Source: Aquificota bacterium
GTDB taxonomy: Bacteria > Aquificota > Aquificia > Aquificales > Aquificaceae
DNA: 64,000 nt
NCBI GenBank assembly: GCA_018771605.1
Contig: CP076324.1
Location: forward strand, 1,527,700-1,591,699
Reading direction: 5' to 3'
Positions 45,201 through 53,702 of the stretch are shown in pieces. Position 1 is the stretch's first letter; each line of letters starts with the position of its first letter. The position numbers and the translations under genes were made by a program. The notes beneath the pieces were generated by a model that made no database searches, was not told the DNA's origin, and was given only the letters and a program-made list of their open reading frames with translations.

Positions 45201-45515
45201 ATGACCAAGGAGTTTGAAATTGGCATAAGCTTACTCAAAAAGGTCCAAAAGGAGCTTGAAAGCCTTATGCAAGTTCAAGACCGTTTAAACGCACGCATTA
45301 TAGTAAATGCCATAATAAACCCCATCACAGCATCCGCTTACCAAATAAGGGTGGGTGATGGCCCCCACAAGGAAGAATTGCTGGAAAGCTTGCTCAAACT
45401 TGTTAAAGAGATGAGGGACCTATCGGACATAAAGGCTATGCAAGAAACCATAGGGAAGGTTCTGGAGCTTTTGAAAGAGTTTGAAGAGGCGCAAGCGGAG
45501 AAAAAAGAAGGGTAG
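45201..45515 (+). CDS. hypothetical helical protein upstream of panB
   Basis: 104 residues, mostly amphipathic helix (ISLLKKVQKELESLMQVQDRLNARI; LESLLKLVKEMRDL) with an Ile/Asn/Ala-rich centre (IVNAIINPITASAYQIR). Family not recognised. GGAGGAG precedes the ATG, and the stop is 2 nt before panB. Confidence 0.7.
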   Translation: MTKEFEIGISLLKKVQKELESLMQVQDRLNARIIVNAIINPITASAYQIRVGDGPHKEELLESLLKLVKEMRDLSDIKAMQETIGKVLELLKEFEEAQAEKKEG

Positions 45516-45517
45516 CT

Positions 45518-46318
45518 ATGGAAGGTATAACTATAAGAACCCTTTTTAAGAAGAAGAGGGAGGGTAAGAAGATCACCATGGTATCCACCTATGATTACCT
45601 TTCTGCAAGGCTTTGCGACCAGGTGGGTATAGATTGCATATTGGTGGGTGATTCTTTGGGTATGGTCTTTCAGGGCTTGGATTCTACTCTACCCGTTACC
45701 CTTGAGGAGATGATATACCATACAAAGGCCGTAAGAAGGGGAGCAAAGGAAAGCTTTGTTATAGTGGATATGCCCTTTATGAGCTATCAGGTTAGCCTTG
45801 AAGAGGCCATAAGGAACTGTGGAAGGGTTATGAAAGAAACAGGCGCCAACGCAGTGAAGATAGAAGGCGGTGAGGAGGTGGCAGAGCTTGTTTACAGGCT
45901 CGTAAATATAGGCATTCCTGTGGTAGGTCATATAGGCTTTACACCCCAAAGCGTGCATGCCTTGGGAGGCTACAGGGTGGTGGGAAAAGTAGAAGAGGAG
46001 GCCCAAAGGGTAAAAAGGGATTTTAAGGCCTTAGAAGAGGCAGGAGCCTTTATGGTAGTTTTGGAGAGCATGCCAAAGGATCTGGCAAAGGAGATAACAG
46101 AAAGCTCAAAGGCTATAACCATAGGTATAGGTGCTGGTCCCTATTGCGATGGGCAGGTGCTTGTCTTTTATGACCTGGTGGGCCTTGTGGAGGAGATAAA
46201 GCCCAAGTTTGTAAAAAGGTATGTGGATGGGGCAGAGCTTTTTAGGAAAGCCCTTATGTCCTTCAAAGAAGAGGTAGAAAAGGGTATATTCCCTTCTCAA
46301 GAGGAAAGCTATGGATGA
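45518..46318 (+). CDS. panB: 3-methyl-2-oxobutanoate hydroxymethyltransferase
   Basis: 266 residues of the TIM-barrel ketopantoate synthase: TMVSTYDYLSARLCDQVGIDCILVGDSLGMV, the FVIVDMPFMSY loop, AVKIEGG, GHIGFTPQSVHALGGYRV and IGIGAGPYCDGQVLV. It makes ketopantoate for CoA; panD is at 21113. It overlaps the next gene by 8 nt. Confidence 0.96.
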   Translation: MEGITIRTLFKKKREGKKITMVSTYDYLSARLCDQVGIDCILVGDSLGMVFQGLDSTLPVTLEEMIYHTKAVRRGAKESFVIVDMPFMSYQVSLEEAIRNCGRVMKETGANAVKIEGGEEVAELVYRLVNIGIPVVGHIGFTPQSVHALGGYRVVGKVEEEAQRVKRDFKALEEAGAFMVVLESMPKDLAKEITESSKAITIGIGAGPYCDGQVLVFYDLVGLVEEIKPKFVKRYVDGAELFRKALMSFKEEVEKGIFPSQEESYG

Positions 46319-48029
46319 GGCCAAGCTTTTGGACACCTTGGTAAAGCTTGGGTATGTAAAAAGAGATGAAGCTCTTAAGGCCCAAAAGGAAAAGGAAAAG
46401 GATGAAGACATAATTAGTGCTTTATATAGGATGGGTTTTTTAAACGATACAAAGCTTTTGGATTTTTATCAAAAATATTTAAGACAAAGGCTTTGGACCG
46501 GTAGTCCAGAAGATATAAACATTCCGGAAGATATAAAGGATAAATTACCAGAAGACTTATTGAGGAAACATAGCATAGCACCTATAAAATACGAAAGAGG
46601 AGAAGATGGAAAGGCGCAAAAACTACACGTGGTCATGATAAACCCTTTCAATCAAGCGGCCATAAACGAGCTTAAGTTCAAAACAAAGATAGACATAGTA
46701 ATACCATATGTAGGCACGAAAAAGACTATAGACGCTATCCTTGATAAACTTTATCCTCCCATAGATAGAATTGTAGAAGGTATGGAGCTTGGCGAAGAGC
46801 TGGAAATAGAGTCTTCTCAACCAGAAATACCCCTTGAGATGTTGGCTGCAGAATCGGGAGAAGGCCCAATAGTAAAACTGGCAAATTTTCTTATAGCGGA
46901 GGCGGTAAACCTTGGAGCCTCAGATATTCATATAGAACCACAAGAAAAGAAATTGGTTATAAGGTATAGGGTTGATGGTGTATTAAAGATATACCACGAG
47001 TTTCCTGTAAGGATAAAGGACTCTCTCACAGCACGTTATAAAATCATGGCAAACCTTGATATTTCAGAAAAAAGGCGCCCTCAAGATGGAAGGATAAGGA
47101 CAAGGTATAAGGGTAAGAAAATAGACCTTAGAGTATCTACGGTTCCCACCGTATATGGCGAGAAGATAGTTATGAGAATACAGGAAGCTGAAAAGTACCT
47201 AAACGTAAAGCTTGAGGACCTGGGCTTTGAGCCAGATGACCTTGAAAAGTTCCGAAAAGCAATTTGGACGCCCTGGGGTATGATACTGGTCACAGGACCA
47301 ACGGGTTCTGGTAAAACCACCACCCTTTATGCTGCCCTTATGGAAAGGAATAGTCCAGATGTAAACATAATGACCGCAGAAGACCCGGTGGAGGTCTCCA
47401 TACCAGGGCTTAACCAGGTTCAAATAAACGAGAAGATAGGAGTTACCTTTGCCAATGTACTAAGGGCTTTTCTAAGGCAGGACCCAGACATAATACTCAT
47501 AGGTGAGATAAGGGACACAGAGACGGCCGAGATTGGCATAAGAGCGGCTCTAACGGGCCACTTGGTCTTTTCCACCCTGCACACCAACGACGCACCTTCC
47601 AGCATTACAAGGCTGGTGGATATGGGTATAGAACCTTTCCTTGTAGGCTCTTCTGTTATCCTTATAGTGGCCCAAAGGCTTGTAAGGAAGCTTTGTCCAA
47701 GGTGCAAGCTTGTGGATGATACCCCAAGGGAAGCCCTATACAGGCTGGGTGTTCTACAAAGCCCGGATGAAAACATAACAATTTATAAGGCAAATCCCAA
47801 GGGTTGCGAGCATTGCAACGGCTCTGGCTATAAAGGTAGGACGGCAGTGCATGAGATATTGGAGGTGGATGAGGAGATGAGAAAACTGATAATAAAGGGT
47901 GCTACTTCAGAAGATATAAGGGACCTTGCTCGCAAAAAAGGTATGAGGACCCTTTACGAAACAGGTGTGTTGAAGGTTAGAAAGGGCATAACCTCCTTGG
48001 CGGAGGTGGAAAGGGTCCTTGCAAAGTAA
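46311..48029 (+). CDS. type II secretion / type IV pilus assembly ATPase (GspE/PilB)
   Basis: 572 residues. An N-terminal MshEN-like domain (about 1-150), the Asp box (ASDIHIEPQEKKLVIRYRVDGVL), Walker A GPTGSGKTTT, the Walker B region (DPDIILIGEIRDTETAEIG), the His box (ALTGHLVFSTLHTND) and a zinc site CPRC...CEHC. It powers pilus extension or secretion. No pilus genes lie next to it, though comEC and dprA in this window make a link to DNA uptake plausible. The start lies within panB. Confidence 0.92.
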   Translation: MDEAKLLDTLVKLGYVKRDEALKAQKEKEKDEDIISALYRMGFLNDTKLLDFYQKYLRQRLWTGSPEDINIPEDIKDKLPEDLLRKHSIAPIKYERGEDGKAQKLHVVMINPFNQAAINELKFKTKIDIVIPYVGTKKTIDAILDKLYPPIDRIVEGMELGEELEIESSQPEIPLEMLAAESGEGPIVKLANFLIAEAVNLGASDIHIEPQEKKLVIRYRVDGVLKIYHEFPVRIKDSLTARYKIMANLDISEKRRPQDGRIRTRYKGKKIDLRVSTVPTVYGEKIVMRIQEAEKYLNVKLEDLGFEPDDLEKFRKAIWTPWGMILVTGPTGSGKTTTLYAALMERNSPDVNIMTAEDPVEVSIPGLNQVQINEKIGVTFANVLRAFLRQDPDIILIGEIRDTETAEIGIRAALTGHLVFSTLHTNDAPSSITRLVDMGIEPFLVGSSVILIVAQRLVRKLCPRCKLVDDTPREALYRLGVLQSPDENITIYKANPKGCEHCNGSGYKGRTAVHEILEVDEEMRKLIIKGATSEDIRDLARKKGMRTLYETGVLKVRKGITSLAEVERVLAK

Positions 48030-48047
48030 AAAAGAGGTTCTTATAAT
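48019..48047 (+). promoter_or_regulatory. leaderless tusA promoter
   Basis: TTGCAA (48019-48024), 17-nt spacer, TATAAT (48042-48047), then 8 nt to the ATG at 48056. The -35 overlaps the end of the upstream ATPase gene. No Shine-Dalgarno sequence is present. Confidence 0.7.
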
Positions 48048-48055
48048 TAAGTTCT

Positions 48056-48298
48056 ATGGAGAAGATAAACTGCGATAAGGAGTTGGATATAAGGGGTGAT
48101 GTCTGTCCCTTCACCTTTGTAAAAAGCAAGCTTGCCCTTGAGCAGATGGAAGTGGGACAGGTGTTAAGGGTAATAGTGGATTATAAGCCTTCGGCGGAGA
48201 GCGTTCCAAAAAGCATGAGAGAAGAAGGTCAAGAGGTTCTGGCCGTAAACCAGCTTTCGGAAAACACCTGGGAAATCCTCATAAGAAAGGTAAGATGA
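48056..48298 (+). CDS. tusA: TusA-family sulfurtransferase
   Basis: 80 residues with the TusA motif LDIRGDVCPFTFVKSKLALEQM; the Cys-Pro is the persulfide carrier. Position at the head of a cluster with DsrE/F/H-like genes points to cytoplasmic sulfur relay, for tRNA thiolation or, in sulfur oxidisers, feeding sulfane sulfur to Hdr-like enzymes (inference). It overlaps the next gene by 4 nt. Confidence 0.92.
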   Translation: MEKINCDKELDIRGDVCPFTFVKSKLALEQMEVGQVLRVIVDYKPSAESVPKSMREEGQEVLAVNQLSENTWEILIRKVR

Positions 48299-48597
48299 GA
48301 TTTCTCTTTATAATAACCAGCAACCCCTTTGCTAAGGACTACAACACCATAGTAAGACTTGTAGAAGAGCTTACAAAAAAAGGTGAAGTGGCCCTATTCT
48401 TTACGGGAAACGGTGCCTATTACATCATAAGGCCAGAGACAAAAAGACTAAAAGAGCTGGGAGCAAGGCTTTTGTACTGCGCCCACTCTGCCCACCAGAG
48501 GGGCATAGAAAAGGCCCTTGAATTCTTTGAGAGTAGTTCTACCTACAACCTCTCAAGACTCATACAGGATTACGATAGGGTGATAAACTTTAATTAA
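48295..48597 (+). CDS. DsrE-like sulfur relay protein
   Basis: 100 residues of the DsrE/TusD fold: an N-terminal FLFIITSNPFAKDYNTIVRLVEEL, FFTGNGAYYI, and a Cys in RLLYCAHSAHQRG at the position of the active Cys of DsrE. Expected to form a hexamer with the next two products. Overlaps tusA by 4 nt. Confidence 0.82.
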   Translation: MRFLFIITSNPFAKDYNTIVRLVEELTKKGEVALFFTGNGAYYIIRPETKRLKELGARLLYCAHSAHQRGIEKALEFFESSSTYNLSRLIQDYDRVINFN

Positions 48598-48598
48598 C

Positions 48599-48940
48599 AT
48601 GAGAATAGCCTTTATAGTAAAGGGAGACCCTTTCTCATGGAAGTGCCATGAGGCCCTAAGGGTGGCCATGGCCCTCGGCATAAACTCTGAAGTAAGCCTT
48701 ATCTTCATAAAGGATGGCGTATATGCCCTTACAAAGTGGCATCCAGAGGAGCTTGGTATAGAGGGCTTTGAAAGGCTTTTGGAGAACATGGCCTATGTTA
48801 ATGTAAAGGTCTTTGTGGAAGACACATCCTTAGAAGAGAGAGGCCTAAAGCCAGAGGATTTGGTCTGTGAAGTGGAAGTAAAAAGCATTGAGGAAATAAA
48901 GGAGATGATAAAATCTGCGGAGGCTGTAATGGTATGGTAA
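48599..48940 (+). CDS. DsrF/TusC-like protein
   Basis: 113 residues: FIVKGDPFSWKCHEALRVAMALG, LIFIKDGVYAL and a C-terminal EAVMVW. It matches the DsrE/F-like fold in second position of the dsrEFH order. The Cys in its first helix is not the usual DsrE active Cys. It starts 1 nt after the previous stop. Confidence 0.82.
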   Translation: MRIAFIVKGDPFSWKCHEALRVAMALGINSEVSLIFIKDGVYALTKWHPEELGIEGFERLLENMAYVNVKVFVEDTSLEERGLKPEDLVCEVEVKSIEEIKEMIKSAEAVMVW

Positions 48941-49173
48941 GGACCTTGTGGCTTGTTAGAAAGTTGGGAGACTTTAGCTCAGACTTGGTGGAAGAGGATG
49001 ATATAGTTATACTTATCCAAGATGGTGTTTTGCGCTTTCCCACAAGGAAGGGTTGGTATGCTTGTAAAGAAGATGCCCAGGCAAGGGGCATAAAAATACC
49101 AGAAAACCTTACAAAGAGCTACCAAGAGATAGCCGATCTAATAGTAAAGGCCGAAAGGGTGGTGGTGTGGTGA
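48934..49173 (+). CDS. DsrH/TusB-like protein
   Basis: 79 residues: DIVILIQDGVLRFPTRKGWYACKEDAQARGI and a C-terminal RVVVW match DsrH/TusB. It overlaps the previous gene by 7 nt, and its stop overlaps the next start as TGATG. Third partner of the predicted DsrEFH complex. Confidence 0.82.
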   Translation: MVRTLWLVRKLGDFSSDLVEEDDIVILIQDGVLRFPTRKGWYACKEDAQARGIKIPENLTKSYQEIADLIVKAERVVVW

Positions 49174-49667
49174 TGAAGTGGCAGATTACAAAGACCTTTA
49201 GGTTTGAGGCTGGCCATAGGGTTTGGAAGCAAAACCTCACCTGTGGAAGGGGTGCGGAGCTTACCCTTGGAAAGGAAGTGCCTGTAAACAAGTGCGTAAA
49301 CCTTCATGGACATAGCTACCTGTTGGAAGTAGTCATAGGGTCCAACGTGCTATCAGAACAGGAGATGGTTTTGGACTTTTACCATGTAAAAAACGCTTTG
49401 AAGGACCTAATAGACACCATAGACCACAGCTTTATCATAGATGTGAAGGACCCAATGTATGAGGAGCTAAAAACTGTGGCGGAAAAGTACGGAGCCTTAA
49501 AGATATTTCCAGTGGATTTTTGTCCCACTGCGGAAGCCTTGGCCAAGTTCTTTTATGACTTTTTGGTGGAAAAGCTATCTCAGGTGGGGCTTTTGGGAGA
49601 GGTAAAGGTGGTCAAGGTGGTCCTTTGGGAAACGGCCACCTCAAAGGCGGAGTATTACGGTGAATGA
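49173..49667 (+). CDS. queD: 6-carboxy-tetrahydropterin synthase-like (QueD/PTPS)
   Basis: 164 residues of the T-fold family. Zinc histidines lie in FEAGHR and LHGHSY, with the catalytic Cys in NKCVNLHGH; the Asp-His pair is in TIDHSFII and a C-terminal Glu in LWETATSKAEYY. It makes the queuosine precursor or a related pterin. An insertion between the first His and the Cys (KQNLTCGRGAELTLG) makes it longer than E. coli QueD. The start codon overlaps the dsrH stop. Confidence 0.87.
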   Translation: MKWQITKTFRFEAGHRVWKQNLTCGRGAELTLGKEVPVNKCVNLHGHSYLLEVVIGSNVLSEQEMVLDFYHVKNALKDLIDTIDHSFIIDVKDPMYEELKTVAEKYGALKIFPVDFCPTAEALAKFFYDFLVEKLSQVGLLGEVKVVKVVLWETATSKAEYYGE

Positions 49668-51667
49668 ATTTAAAGATAGCACTACCAGGTGGGAGAAGCC
49701 TTAAAGTAAAGGCAGAATTTCCCTACGCAGGCAGTCCAGTAGGCTACCGAGTTCTCATAAGGGGTAAAACTGGCCTTGTGGTGGGATTGGCAAAAGAGGG
49801 AGAAGCCATAGACCTTACCTTTCCCGATGAAAAGCCCATTACAACAGAAAAACATATCCTGTCCATCCTTGAAACGGCCAATTACTTTGCCCAGCTACCT
49901 TGGAAGCTTCTCTTTGACCTTATGCCCTCTGTTTTTGACTGGAGGGAGGAGGAATACATCCGCCTTGGAGAAAAGGACTGGAAGTTTATTGATAAGCTAA
50001 GCCTTAAGGTGCTTGAGTATGTAAAAACAAGAAGGGCTGTAAAGGAGGAGAGTCTAAAAGAAAAGTTTGGGAGGGATTTGGTTGAAAAGCTCTTGGAGCT
50101 TGGCTTTTTAAAGAGGGTAAAAGAGTGGAAGATGCCAGACCTTACTACCACCTACTACAGCCTCCTTGTGCCATTGGAAGATGCCCTCCAAAGGCTAAAG
50201 CCCTTTAAAAAGAAGGAAGAAAAACTGAGGCTCATATACTACCTTTTTGAGAATAATATAGCAAGCAGGGAAGAGCTACGGTTGGCAGGCTTTAAGGGTG
50301 ATGATATAAAAGCCTTGGTCCAAAAGGGCATAATAGGAGAAAGGGAGGAAATAATTCGTGAGATAAGGGGTGCGCCCACCATAAGGCAGGCAAGGGTGGA
50401 GTATGTAAAGCCCTTGGGAAAAAGGTCAGTAATCTTTGGTCATTGGGAGGGTCTAATAAGCCATGTGGCGACACATCTTGAACGACTTGTAAAAGAAGGG
50501 AAAAACACCTTTATCTTTTGCCCCAGTATATCCCTTCTTTCTGTTCTGTTTGAGCATCTTTATCCCCTTTTGGGAGATAGGCTAATCCTCCTTAGGTCCC
50601 AAGATAAGCCAAAGGACTTTATCAAAAAGTGGTTTTATATTTCCTCCGCCGATGGCATTGTGCTTTTGGGAAGCAAAATAGCCCTTTTAGCACCTCTAAA
50701 AAGCATGGACCTGCTCATCTACTTTGATGAAAACACATCCAAGGCATTGGAAGGCTTTGATATAAGACACTTTCTCTATACCCTTTCCAGGTATTACGGT
50801 GCAAACTTTTTGCTTGTTAGCACCTTTATGCCCCTTAGCCTATGCACAAGAGAAGATTGGGAAAGACACTACCATGCGCCGCAGGCGGAGGTTTTTGTCT
50901 TCAAAAGAAAAGCCCAAGAGATCCTTTCACCTTCGGTAAGAGAGCTTATAAAAAACAGCCAAGAGGAGTGGCTTTTCCTTGTAAATAAAAGTGGTTATGC
51001 CTATGCCTTTTGCAGTTTTTGTGGTTGGATGGTGGAATGTCCAAGGTGCAAGGGCTTTTTGACCTTGAGCAAGGATAAGGAAAGGGTCTTTTGCACCTCT
51101 TGCGGGTATAAGTCCCATGCCCTATGCCCAGAGTGTGGCAGACAGCTCAAAGAGCTTGGCTTTGGCATAGAAAAGGCCATAGAAGAGGTACACAGGCTCT
51201 TTGGAAATAGAGAAAACTTTCACTTTGACACGGTGCCAAGGCTCGGGAAGAGTTATGACAATGTTTTAGTGCTTCACTCAGACAATATCCTTTCGGTGCC
51301 TTGGTTTGATTCCTTAGAAAGGTATTTTTCTTACCTGTGGCAGGCACTCTGTATTAGCAAAAAAAGGCTAATAATCCAAACGGCGCTGGAAGACAACCCT
51401 GTATTGGAGTTTATCAAAAACAAGGACTGGCATGGCTTTTGCCAAGAGGAATTAAAAAGGAGAGAGGAAGAGGACCTTCCACCCTTCAAAAGGCTCGTAA
51501 GGGCAAGGTTAAGGTCGGAGCCAAACTTAAAAAACCTTCCTGTGGAGGCAAAAGGCAAAAGGCTTGAAAAACTTTGGGAGCTTCTTATAAAGGTGGATAA
51601 AAAACATCTCAAAGAGCTTTTAAAAAGATTAAGGGAATACCAGCCCGTGGACCTTGAAGTGTTTTGA
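49664..51667 (+). CDS. priA: PriA-like primosomal protein with degenerate helicase motifs
   Basis: 667 residues with the PriA order: N-terminal 3'-DNA-binding domain, winged helix, helicase core, and an intact zinc set (CSFC, CPRC, CTSC, CPEC). The Walker A site reads FGHWEGLISH (about 262) instead of GxTGSGKT, and the Walker B site reads YFDENTSKALEG (about 353) instead of DEEH. It should not hydrolyse ATP like E. coli PriA and may act only as a loader or scaffold, as proposed for degenerate actinobacterial PriA. It overlaps queD by 4 nt. Confidence 0.85.
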   Translation: MNLKIALPGGRSLKVKAEFPYAGSPVGYRVLIRGKTGLVVGLAKEGEAIDLTFPDEKPITTEKHILSILETANYFAQLPWKLLFDLMPSVFDWREEEYIRLGEKDWKFIDKLSLKVLEYVKTRRAVKEESLKEKFGRDLVEKLLELGFLKRVKEWKMPDLTTTYYSLLVPLEDALQRLKPFKKKEEKLRLIYYLFENNIASREELRLAGFKGDDIKALVQKGIIGEREEIIREIRGAPTIRQARVEYVKPLGKRSVIFGHWEGLISHVATHLERLVKEGKNTFIFCPSISLLSVLFEHLYPLLGDRLILLRSQDKPKDFIKKWFYISSADGIVLLGSKIALLAPLKSMDLLIYFDENTSKALEGFDIRHFLYTLSRYYGANFLLVSTFMPLSLCTREDWERHYHAPQAEVFVFKRKAQEILSPSVRELIKNSQEEWLFLVNKSGYAYAFCSFCGWMVECPRCKGFLTLSKDKERVFCTSCGYKSHALCPECGRQLKELGFGIEKAIEEVHRLFGNRENFHFDTVPRLGKSYDNVLVLHSDNILSVPWFDSLERYFSYLWQALCISKKRLIIQTALEDNPVLEFIKNKDWHGFCQEELKRREEEDLPPFKRLVRARLRSEPNLKNLPVEAKGKRLEKLWELLIKVDKKHLKELLKRLREYQPVDLEVF

Positions 51668-51688
51668 GTGTATAATTTAAAATTCCAA

Positions 51689-51760
51689 GGGGACGTAGCT
51701 CAGTGGGAGAGCGCCTGCATCGCAAGCAGGAGGTCGGGGGTTCAAATCCCCTCGTCTCCA
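51689..51760 (+). tRNA. tRNA-Ala (anticodon CGC)
   Basis: 72 nt that fold as a cloverleaf: acceptor GGGGACG/CGTCTCC, D-arm GCTC/GAGC, anticodon stem CCTGC/GCAGG with loop ATCGCAA (anticodon CGC), T-arm GGGGG-TTCAAAT-CCCCT, discriminator A. CCA is not encoded. TATAAT at 51671-51676 is a good -10 box. The 3' end is 1 nt from the convergent dprA stop. Confidence 0.96.
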
Positions 51761-51761
51761 C

Positions 51762-52775
51762 TCAAAGGCTCATGTAGTATGACCCATTCCTCAAAACCTT
51801 ACCCTCCAGCTCAAGCTGGGTTAATCTCATGGTAAGCTCTTGGTGAGAAAGCCTTGTGATCTCCAATAGCTCATCAAAGGTCTTGGGTGTTGTCAAAAGG
51901 TCAAGAAGTGGGTCCTTTAAGGAGTCTGAGGAAGGAAGCTCTTGGAAAAGGAGGGTAGGGCTATACAGCACCTTGGCTTTGCCCTCGTTTACCAAGTTTA
52001 TACAGCCCAACCACCTTTGACTTAGGGCGTTGCCTACATATACCCATAAGGGTTTTTTCTGTTTTATGGCGTATTGGGCCGTTATTAAAGAACCGCTCTT
52101 TTGGCCCGCTTCTGCCACCACCAAAGCCTTAGAAAGACCGCTTATAAGCCTGTTTCTCCTTGGAAAGGTGTATTCTTCTGGGCTTGCCTCTGGCAAAAAC
52201 TCGGACAGAAAAAGCATATTCCCATTTTGCAACTTACTTAGATAGGCTGGAATTTTTAGTATTCCCATGCCCAAAAGGCATACGGTATAGCCCCCAAGGG
52301 CTAAACACTCCTTGTGGCTATAAAAATCACAACCTATGGCTCCGCCAGAGCAAACACCATAGCCCTTGCTTACCACCTCTCTAACCAAGCTTTTTATAAA
52401 GCCCAAGCTTTGGCTATCTGGCTTTCTTGTCCCCACTATGCCTATCATGGGCACCTGCCTTATCTCTCCCCTGTAGAAAAGCACAGGAGCAGGGTCTTCT
52501 ATCTCTCTGAGAGAGGTAGGATAAGCCTCATCCTCCAAACATACCCAACCTATGCCCTCCCTTTCCACAAGCCTTATAACCTCCTCTGGCTCAAAGGAAA
52601 GCTCTCTTCTTTTTATCGCCCTTGCCCTCTCCTCTCCCACCATCTCCTTTAGGTCCTCATAGCTTGCAGAAAGTATATCTTCCGCAGACCCAAAGGCCAA
52701 CCAAAGCCTTTTTATGGATACCTCCCCAAGCCCCCTTATAGCCTTCAAAAGAAGCCAGTTATACAGCCTCTCCAT
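51762..52775 (-). CDS. dprA: DNA processing protein DprA
   Basis: 337 residues: an N-terminal HhH-like region, the Rossmann core with VGTRKPDSQSLGFIKSLVREVV, SEFLPEASPEEYTFPRRNRLISGLSKALVVAEAGQKSGSLITAQYAI, and a C-terminal winged helix. DprA loads RecA on incoming DNA in transformation. The usual SGxARGID motif reads SGGAIGCD here, losing the Arg, an unusual change. comEC is also in this window. It overlaps moaC by 17 nt. Confidence 0.92.
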   Translation of the reverse strand: MERLYNWLLLKAIRGLGEVSIKRLWLAFGSAEDILSASYEDLKEMVGEERARAIKRRELSFEPEEVIRLVEREGIGWVCLEDEAYPTSLREIEDPAPVLFYRGEIRQVPMIGIVGTRKPDSQSLGFIKSLVREVVSKGYGVCSGGAIGCDFYSHKECLALGGYTVCLLGMGILKIPAYLSKLQNGNMLFLSEFLPEASPEEYTFPRRNRLISGLSKALVVAEAGQKSGSLITAQYAIKQKKPLWVYVGNALSQRWLGCINLVNEGKAKVLYSPTLLFQELPSSDSLKDPLLDLLTTPKTFDELLEITRLSHQELTMRLTQLELEGKVLRNGSYYMSL

Positions 52776-53523
52776 CTACCCAAATTCCCAAGAGACTTCC
52801 AAAGCTACCAAAAAAGGCCTCTATAACTTCCCTGTCTGGTTGAATTTCTACGCAAGGCTTGCCCTCAAACCTACCCACCCTTACACCCTCCCTTAGCCTC
52901 TCTGGGACCAAGGAAAAGAGCTTTTGGTTTATGGCATAAGACACACCCCAAACCTCAGAAAGGTCAAGCCTTTGAGTGCTTACCACCAGCTGGGCATCCC
53001 CTTCGGAAATGATAGCCCCAAGGCTTGAAAGCTTACCCTCTATATACTCCTTCATACCGCACTCGGATATAACCCTCACCACCACACCCTCAAGGCCCTT
53101 TGACCACTGAGACTTGCCCCCAGCCTTCTCCAAAAGCCTTATCTCCTCTATAAACATGCTATCATCCATACCCTTACACATATCGTAGATGGTAAGAAGG
53201 GCAACACTAACGGCAGTAAGAGCTTCCATTTCATAGCCAGTCCTATGGATGCCCTTTACAAAAGAGAAAACTTCCACATAATCCTCTCCCACCCTTACAT
53301 CCATCTCCACATGTTCAAGGCTTACAGGATGGCAAAAGGGTAAAAGCTCGGGAGTTTTCTTTGAAGCCATAATGCCCGCAAGCCTACAAGAAGGGATCAC
53401 ATCCCCCTTTGGCACTCTGCCCTCCCTTATGGCCCTTATGGTCTCTGGCCGTAGCCTTATCCTACCGTAGGCTTTGGCAGTCCTAAGAGTCTCTGGCTTT
53501 GAACTAACATCCACCGTTCTCAT
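52759..53523 (-). CDS. moaC: MoaC (cyclic pyranopterin monophosphate synthase) with C-terminal extension
   Basis: 254 residues from ATG 53523. The first 160 are MoaC: KGDVIPSCRLAGIMASKKTPELLPFCHPVSLEHVEM, GYEMEALTAVSVALLTIYDMCKGMDDSM and EKAGGKSQ carry the active-site Lys, His and Asp. About 95 further residues (EGVVVRVISECGMKEYIEGKLSSLG onward) are not part of normal MoaC and I do not recognise them. TATAAT on the minus strand (53548-53553) is its likely -10. It makes the molybdopterin precursor. Confidence 0.9.
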   Translation of the reverse strand: MRTVDVSSKPETLRTAKAYGRIRLRPETIRAIREGRVPKGDVIPSCRLAGIMASKKTPELLPFCHPVSLEHVEMDVRVGEDYVEVFSFVKGIHRTGYEMEALTAVSVALLTIYDMCKGMDDSMFIEEIRLLEKAGGKSQWSKGLEGVVVRVISECGMKEYIEGKLSSLGAIISEGDAQLVVSTQRLDLSEVWGVSYAINQKLFSLVPERLREGVRVGRFEGKPCVEIQPDREVIEAFFGSFGSLLGIWVDGEAV

Positions 53524-53639
53524 TGTATTTTGACTCCAATGGTAAATATTATATGCCCTTGGTGAAGATTTTGAATTTTTGCAAAAATAAAACTTGCTGT
53601 TTAAAAGCCTTTGGAAATCTTGCAAACTTTAAAAAAGTC

Positions 53640-53668
53640 TTGACAAGCATCTCTTTTTTTGCTATTAT
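53640..53668 (+). promoter_or_regulatory. strong porin promoter
   Basis: TTGACA (53640-53645), 17-nt spacer, TATTAT (53663-53668), an almost perfect housekeeping promoter. AAGGAGGG and the ATG at 53703 follow. Confidence 0.88.
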
Positions 53669-53702
53669 ATTGCCATCAAAATCTTTTAAGGAGGGTACCA
53701 AC

